DNA of 64,000 nucleotides from Chionoecetes opilio (Eukaryota; Arthropoda; Malacostraca; Decapoda; Majidae): positions 42,501-106,500 of the forward strand of contig JACEEZ010019778.1 of the NCBI GenBank assembly GCA_016584305.1, in the 5' to 3' direction. The translations under genes and the position numbers were made by a program. The notes under the pieces are model-generated. The model had not been told where the DNA came from. It was given only the letters and a program-made list of their open reading frames with translations, and searched no databases. This document shows positions 58,447 through 64,000 of this stretch, piece by piece. How positions within the stretch are numbered: the stretch's first letter is position 1; every line of letters starts with the position of its first letter.

Positions 58447-58802
58447 AGGGAGGCGGTAGCGGAGTGGTTTAGCGTCTCCGACTGGCGTTCTCGGTGACCC
58501 GAGTTCGATCCCCGAAGAAACCCAAAACCTTTCTGCACCGTCGAGTGTCCTAAGAACATCCACATGCCCTGCCCATCAACTCTACCTTTGATTGCGAGTG
58601 CATCGGAGGACACAGGCGGGCGGCATGAGCCTCTATATATAATCACAGGCGTCACTATAAGAATCCTGCCTGCGCCACTACGGGCGAGAACCAACCATCA
58701 TCAGAGCCCTCAAGTGAACCTCCAGAGCCTACCATCCGAGCCTTGGGTCACCACTGCCTACAGGTGCTATAGGCACAAATGTATAAAAAAAAAAAAAAAA
58801 AA
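58447..58802 (+). mobile_element. tRNA-derived SINE, family 1, copy 2
   Basis: Head GGAGGCGGTAGCGGAGTGG with A-box TAGCGGAGTGG and B-box GAGTTCGATCC at 58499-58514. Body of about 250 bp and poly(A) tail at 58783-58801. Near-complete match to 2672-3037 on the other strand. Its tail joins directly to the left inverted repeat of the CXC/nuclease element. Confidence 0.88.
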
Positions 58803-58814
58803 ATATTGACTATT

Positions 58815-59318
58815 TTTGTTATGCATCAATGCCCACTTATATAACTAGTTAATATGCACTTGACCCCAGTGTGGCGCAAGATTCAGTTTTTGTGAATCAC
58901 CCTTTCAAACATGACCACCATCGGGTAAAAATGATGAAAAAATTACATGTCGGAAGTTTGGCTCATCATATCTCCGAAACTAAGTGTTGAGCCAGGCAAA
59001 ACGAATATGCCCTTCAATACACAACTATGACTAGTTAATATGCGCTTGTAGGCCAGGAAATAAGCACCAAAAAAGTGCCGAGGTTGGACGAAAATGTTAA
59101 CAAAGCAATTTCACCTGAAATGGGTTCTTTGGAGGTATCTCTAACCACACAAAAAAGTTTAGTCGAATCCACCCATGGCAAATACTCTTTTTCACTGAAA
59201 ATCCTAGATGCCCGCCGCCGCGGAAGGTAAAATATTGAAATAGGCATAACTTTGCTGAAAATCAACATAGAAACACAAATAAAGTGTAATCCTACTAATT
59301 TTGAGGTGCTCTTTCACT
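58815..59318. repeat. Left inverted repeat of the CXC/nuclease element
   Basis: The inner part (59186-59318), with CTAGATGCCCGCCGCCGCGG and AGGCATAACTTTGCTGAAAA, is matched almost base for base by the reverse complement of 63428-63560. The outer part contains a unit of about 185 bp beginning again at ACTAGTTAATATGC (58846 and 59031). CATGTCGGAAGTTTGGCTC and CCCTTCAATACACAACTATG lie between. Confidence 0.85.
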
Positions 59319-59520
59319 TGGAAATATTTTCAAGGTCATATAAGGTGGCATTCATGCTCAAACGTCAAAATCAACGTAATTTTTGGTATAATATTGAAGG
59401 AAAATGTGAAAATTATATGATCCTCTGAACATATCTGTGCGACTATTACACCAGTACGATTGAGAAATGTATATACGTGTATGCAACGCATTTAGTAATA
59501 CTTTTTTCTTATATTTCCAG

Positions 59521-61638
59521 ATCTGAGATTGTGATGGCATCCCCCAAGACAGATGCGGCGTGTTTAATTTGTAGAGACACTATTTCATTTAAAAACGATG
59601 AAAATTCCAGCGTTGGACGCAAAGGCCTCACTTCCATTAAGAAATTCACCCATAGACACAATGAACTATATCCAACGAACCCCATCCCAATATGTAAATT
59701 TGATGAAAATGGAAAGCAATATGTCCACACATCATGTCGCAAAAGTCACACAAACAGCAGACGATATGAGCAGATCGGTAAACGCCAACATGTCGATGAA
59801 ACTGGTCCTACCTCACACAAACTGCGATGTGATACTAAAAAATTCTCATTTCACACTGACTGCTATCTCTGTGGGATGCATGTTGATCAGGAGAAGGCCA
59901 GAAAGTATCCCACCAATGTTGAATATGAATTCAGCCATGTTATGCTCCTCACTGTGTCAGAGACAATCTTGCAAAGATGTAATGAACGTCGCGAAACTCA
60001 TCCAGACTCTTGGGCTGATGCAGTTGCACATCGACTTGCATGTATTAATGATTTACCAGCAGAGGAGCCATTTACCACCGCAGATGTTTCCAATATTACA
60101 TGTCTCCACGAAATCTTACACTTGACATGTTACCTACAAACAAGGATGGAGCACCACCTCGGAAACGAGGACGTCCTTCTGGTACCATCGATGAAATGAA
60201 GAGATCGTCTTTCATGCACGTTATTGAATATCTGGAAAACAATGATGATGAAACTGTCACTCTAGATGAACTCTATGAAATCATGGAAAGCCATGCAACC
60301 AGTGGAGAGGTTTATTCCAAAAAGTTTTTGCAAAGGCAACTCTATGCACATTATGGGAACAGAGTATCGATAACTTCAACGAAAAAGCAACCACTGATTG
60401 TCACACTCACATCTAATGTGAAGCAGTTGATTCAGGATGCGCACTAAAAAATTAAGGACAACCCCGATGACATGGATTCGTTGATCAAAGTTGCCGGCAC
60501 CTATATCAGGAATGAAATAAAGAATGCCGAAAAACACAACGATGTATATCCAGACGCCTCTGATATAAAATCGCTCGAACACAATCTCTCCACTTTGACC
60601 CCTGCCCTGTCTCTACTGTTACAGACAATCATCAAGAGCAAAAGAGCAGACCTTCGATGTCCATCTATTGGCCAAGCCATGAGAAAGTCCCATGAATCTG
60701 ACCACCCTGGAACCTTTCAAACATCAGATAGCTCGGTACAAACTGGAAACTTGCCCATTTCTAGCACCTCCAACCAAACCCCAAGAACCACAGAGTCAAA
60801 GGACTCTACTCAGGCAGGATCTTCTCAAACGTTTGATTCAACCAATCAGTCTGGTATTTCTCAACAGGCTGGTGACGATGTCCTGCCTGGAATCTCGCCA
60901 CAGTCACGGGTTGGAGACCATCCTCAAGCTGATATGCTTTCTAATATCTCTCAGCTTGTCAAAGACGTTCAAGACGGAAGCATGACTCTGGATGATGCAC
61001 TACAGAGCGATGCATTGAGCAACATCCACACTGCTCTTGAAGATTGGCGTGCATCACTGCAAAGCTATGGCACTGCAAGATTGTGGATACAATACCAAAA
61101 TATGGTATCCATTCTTAGGTCCTTCATTCGTTCTGCTCGTATAGGTTGCTGGCCTCTGTATTTGCAGTCTCTGCGTGAAATGCACCCTTTTCTTGCTGCT
61201 GCCGGTCACAACAACTATACGGAGTCTTTGGCTTTGTTCATCCCAAGAATGATTGACCTGGAACAAACCCATCCAGATGTAAATAGGGCATTTATGAATG
61301 GCCTCTTTCCAGTCAGAAGAAGTGACGGTGCATGGTCAGGAATTTTCACAGACCTCTTCATAGAGCAAGTTCTGATGCCCAGCATCAAATCAACTGGCGG
61401 CTTAACCCAAGGGCGTGGATTCAGTGACAGCACTCGACTTCTCTTCCTCCTCTCAAGACCTGTGTGTGCCAATATAAGCCAGTCCATTTTCGCGATAGCT
61501 GGTTTATCTATGGATACACCTGATGGACATCGTGAATTAGCAGCAGCCAGGATACGTCGTGACATGAGTGATATACAGAAGATGCTCCAAGTGTTCCTTG
61601 AGCGTGGCGTATTCAACAAACCATCAAAGAGATTGTAA
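59521..61638 (+). pseudogene. N-terminal half: Cys-rich, AT-hook-like, helical region
   Basis: TTTTTCTTATATTTCCAG (59503-59520) looks like a splice acceptor. The first Met after it (59534) gives MASPKTDAACLICRDTIS. Cys/His pairs follow (CLIC, then VHTSCRKSH, then HTDCYLCGMH), suggesting zinc binding. A frameshift near 60130 leads to PPRKRGRPSG, an AT-hook-like motif, then a helical block with YLENNDDETVTLDELYEIME. A TAA at 60445-60447 interrupts an otherwise continuous frame. 60472-61638 continues with VAGTYIRNEIKNAEK and RADLRCPSIGQAM, a Ser/Thr/Gln-rich linker (about 60690-60960) and a conserved-looking region with QSYGTARLWIQYQNMV, SLREMHPFLAAAGHNNYTES and STGGLTQGRGFSDSTRLLF. Confidence 0.75.
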
Positions 61639-62717
61639 GTCTATCAACTGGCTTGGTGGCAAATGATTCTGTGAATGCATATGAGGCTCAAAGTGTTGGA
61701 AAGAAGATCCTTGATTCCATGGTCGGACAATCTGTCGCAGAATACAAGTTTTCTCAGAAGAATCAAGTTAAGACCCTGGCATCAGCTACTCATGTGAAAA
61801 CATCTTCTGGTGCCCAAATTGAGATGGATTCACAGCGTCTCTATCAGCGTCTTCTTCTTATAGGTTTCAATGGTGACATACCACTTCCAGATCTCTTCCG
61901 ATATGAGATGTGCTCTTTCCCACCATCTCTCTTTGACAACCATGTGTGCATGAGGATGGGGGATACATCGAAAATCATTCACCATCTCCTCAAGCTTGTT
62001 CCAGAGAGCAGTAGTGCAACGTTCTGTGACATGAGTATGCAGTACATCATTGATGGTGGTAGCCTGCTTCATAAATTTTCATGGCCTAAAAATGCCAGCT
62101 ACTCGGAGATCTGTGAAATGTACGTCCGACACATCAAGCAATCATACTGTCATGCTTTGGTTGTGTTTGATGGGTATCATGGATCTAGCACAAAGGATGA
62201 AGCACATCGTCGCAGGATGGGGAATGATATAGGTGCTACAGTGTTGGTTTCACCAGAAGTGCATGTAACCATGACCAAGAAGAGCTTTCTTGCCAATCCT
62301 TCCAACAAGCAAGCATTCATCAATCTACTTGCAGAGCAAATGACCAAAGTGGATATCGCCGTTGAACATGCAAAAGGTGATACTGACTACAAGATATGTA
62401 TGTCAGCATGTCTTCACGCCAAAGAGAAGCCAACAGCTGTTGTCGCAGAGGATTCTGATGTGTTCCAGCTGCTAACGCATCATGCCAATATTGCTGACAA
62501 AGACTTATACATGGTGACATCCAAACAAACAGTGTGTGTCACAACTTTGGCAAAGAAGCTTGACCCATTACTCTCTGGCGCCCTGCTCTTTCTGCACGCT
62601 TTCAGTGGGTGTGACACTACGTCTAGACCTTATGGGATTGGCAAAGTGTCAGTACTCAAGAAATATGCAGAACTAGAGCGGTGTAGTTTTAATATTCATG
62701 TCTCCATCTTCATCTAA
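61620..62717 (+). pseudogene. FEN1/XPG-like nuclease domain
   Basis: This frame (first Met 61653) follows a one-base shift near 61620. Acidic motifs appear in PIN/FEN order: YIIDGGSLLHK (Asp134), LVVFDGYHGSSTKDEAHRRR (Asp173), HAKGDTDYKI (Asp243, Asp245), VVAEDSDVFQLL (Glu266, Asp267, Asp269) and HAFSGCDTTS (Asp321), followed by YGIGKVSVLKKYAEL. The VFDG..K..E..RR block, the ED-D block and the GCD plus GIGK-type helix-turn-helix resemble flap endonuclease 1 and XPG. I infer a metal-dependent DNA nuclease. All named acidic residues are intact although the gene is broken by neighbouring frameshifts. Confidence 0.7.
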
Positions 62718-63213
62718 AGCAGAAATAGAAAGAGCTGGAGAAGATGCCTTGTTGATCATCTATGGCTGCACAACATCTCTGAGGGCCCTTTACTCGGCAA
62801 GAGTGGACAAGTTTCAGCAGAAAGTGGGTACTGCCACGCAGTATGTGTCGCCAGAGAAGCTTCCGCCAACATCTGATGCAGCCATTTTCCATAGTCATCG
62901 CGCATACCATCAGGTTCAGGCATGGTGTGGTAATGATCTTCCTGCAGAAGAATGGGGCTGGACGACTTCTCCTTCTGGCTTATATCCCGTCAAAATGTCT
63001 CAGCCGTCGGCACCTGATCGACTACTTAAGATAATGCGATGCAATTGTGGTGGAAATTGCAACACAAGAACATGTACATGCCGCAAAAATGGGCTCCATT
63101 GCACTCCAGCTTGTGGTCAATGCAAGGGCATTACCTGTTTGAACGGTCCACCTGTGGATATTGAAGAACATGAGGTGGAAAACGATGATGATGAAACGGG
63201 GAAATATAAATAA
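62698..63213 (+). pseudogene. C-terminal CXC (tesmin/TSO1-like) domain
   Basis: A frameshift near 62700 moves the reading into this frame. A helical part (GEDALLIIYGCTTSLRALYS, then SPEKLPPTSDAAIFHSHRAY and EEWGWTTSPSGLYP) is followed by a nine-cysteine cluster: RCNCGGNCNTRTCTC, then RKNGLHCTPACGQCKGITC. This is the CXC pattern of tesmin/TSO1/MSL2 proteins, which binds DNA through zinc-coordinated loops. A short acidic tail ends at 63213. The position after the nuclease suggests it targets the element ends; that is inference. Confidence 0.8.
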
Positions 63214-63427
63214 ATTAATGTGTTTGAAAGTCACTTTGGAATATACACATATACATATTTATATACATACACAATATACACAATACAATAATACATATGT
63301 AAAAGATTATAGTCGGTTGTTCAGACAATTAATTTTGCTCATTTTAGGGTAATTTTAGGCCAAAATTTAGATTTTTCGAGGATTTCAATATGAACACATC
63401 CTCCAATCTCTTCCAAAGTAACTTTAA
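63214..63427. other. 3' untranslated spacer of the CXC/nuclease element
   Basis: AT-rich, with an ATATACATA/ACAATA-rich stretch (63240-63300). No clear AATAAA. Confidence 0.45.
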
Positions 63428-64000
63428 ATGAAAGAGCACCTCAAATTAGTAGGATTAGACACTTTATTTGTGTTTCTATGTTTATTTTCAGCAAAGTTAT
63501 GCCTATTTCAATATTTTACCTTCCGCGGCGGCGGGCATCTAGGATTTTCAGTGAAAACGAGTTTTTCCCAGGGGTGGATTCGAGTGGATTTTTTGTGGGG
63601 TGAAATTTTCCCCAAAAAACCCTTTTCAGGTAAAATGCTTTTTTAAACATTTTGGGAAAGGAGCCTGCAGGGAATCGCGGTGGTGCCCCCCGGGAAAGTG
63701 GCGTCGTAGGGTGGGCGGGCGACGGCCCCCGGCGTATGCCCCCAATATTGATGTTTTAAATGAATTATTTTCGGCTAACTTCCGACATGTTTTTTTTTCA
63801 TCATTTTTACCTGATAGTGGTTTTTGAAAGGGTGAGCACAAAAACTGAATGTTGAGCCCCCTTGAGTCAAGCGATATTAACTAGTTTTAGTTGTGATTGA
63901 AGGGTATATTGTCTTGCCGGCTAAAACACTTTTTTTGGGAGCTATGGTGACCCAAAAACTTCCGAATGTGCTTTTTTTCCTCAATTTTGCCGGGGTGGTT
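63428..64000. repeat. Right inverted repeat of the CXC/nuclease element (cut by window end)
   Basis: Reverse complement of the left repeat from 59318 outward. After the RTE-like insert it continues with ACTTCCGACATG, TTTTTCATCATTTTTACC and AAAGGGTGA blocks. It then enters a second round of the 185-bp unit (ATTAACTAG, GATTGAAGGGTATATT, CAAAAACTTCCGAATGTG). It is longer on this side than on the left. Runs of T, C and A are longer than in the left copy. Confidence 0.82.
63652..63757 (+). pseudogene. RTE-like LINE tail fragment
   Basis: GGGAAAGGAGCCTGCAGGGA through GTGGCGTCGTAGGGTGGGCG to CCGGCGTATGCCCCCAAT matches the last 100 bases of the RTE-like copies at 17300-17400 and 17660-17765. It interrupts the right inverted repeat and is therefore younger. 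Only the extreme 3' end was inserted. Confidence 0.85.

Larger units (their letters stand above)
58803..64000. mobile_element. TIR-flanked element carrying a FEN-like nuclease/CXC gene
   Basis: Two long inverted repeats (58815-59318 and 63428 to the window edge) enclose one plus-strand gene of about 3.7 kb. Element length is at least 5.2 kb; the right end lies beyond the window. The gene is broken, so this copy is inactive. No known transposase is present; the encoded protein itself is the candidate recombinase. The left end adjoins a SINE, and an RTE-like tail is inserted in the right repeat. Superfamily unassigned. Confidence 0.75.

Noticed and set aside
61625..61640. ATTGTAAGT as a splice donor between the helical and nuclease parts
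   Set aside because: The downstream frame continues sensibly right across it (EIVSLSTGLVAN), so a one-base frameshift explains the break better than an intron.

Overview
This 64 kb window is repeat-dominated eukaryotic nuclear DNA. Short runs of the arthropod telomere-type pentamer (TTAGG/CCTAA), jockey-, RTE-, CR1- and I-like non-LTR retrotransposons, a Ty3/gypsy element, hAT, piggyBac, Harbinger and pogo-like elements, a Helitron and tRNA-derived SINEs suggest an arthropod. The RTE-like and CR1-like tails resemble repeats I associate with decapod crustaceans, but the species assignment is a guess. I see no convincing intact single-copy host gene. The only non-mobile gene candidate is one small putative coiled-coil terminal exon (48953-49163, minus). 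There is no rRNA, no functional tRNA, no CRISPR array and no operon.

Layout. 1-5 kb: a long-hairpin MITE, a tRNA-derived SINE, dispersed repeats and a plus-strand reverse-transcriptase (RT) fragment. 5-15 kb: a minus-strand jockey-like retrotransposon split by a 6158-bp insertion with perfect 22-bp terminal inverted repeats (TIRs) and an 8-bp target-site duplication (TSD). Removing the insert puts the two halves of the gag-like ORF back in frame. 15-19 kb: CR1-like and RTE-like 3' ends, one of them tandemly duplicated, plus MITEs. 19.5-20.9 kb: a 23-unit minisatellite with embedded CAC runs. 23-31 kb: a complete but broken gypsy element (271-bp LTRs, gag, PR-RT-RH-IN), itself carrying a piggyBac-type MITE and sitting inside a second, unrelated LTR. 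33.5-36.7 kb: a full-length, inactivated hAT transposon with a Harbinger-type MITE inside. 37.6-39.1 kb: two non-LTR remnants. 39.8-48.4 kb: a Helitron helicase split by a 5.86-kb I-like retrotransposon with a 13-bp TSD; much of that retrotransposon reads as homopolymer-smeared sequence. 49.7-52.4 kb: an LTR plus primer binding site (PBS) and leader with no pol. 52.4-58.8 kb: an L1-type ORF1, a ZBED-type hAT remnant, SINEs and microsatellites.

The most interesting locus is at the right end (about 58.8 kb to the window edge). Long inverted repeats of about 500 bp or more, built from internal repeats of about 185 bp, flank one plus-strand gene of about 3.7 kb, now broken by three frameshifts and one stop. 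The gene encodes a Cys-rich N-terminal region, an AT-hook-like motif, a helical region, a FEN1/XPG-like nuclease-type domain and a C-terminal 9-cysteine CXC (tesmin/TSO1-type) domain. I read it as a decayed DNA transposon whose presumed recombinase would be a flap-endonuclease-like protein rather than a standard RNase H-fold transposase.

The genes do not work together as a pathway. The window is a stratified record of nested insertions from which relative ages can be read: Helitron before I-like LINE; jockey-like LINE before the 6.2-kb hAT-like insert; old LTR before gypsy before piggyBac MITE; hAT before Harbinger MITE; CXC element before RTE tail.
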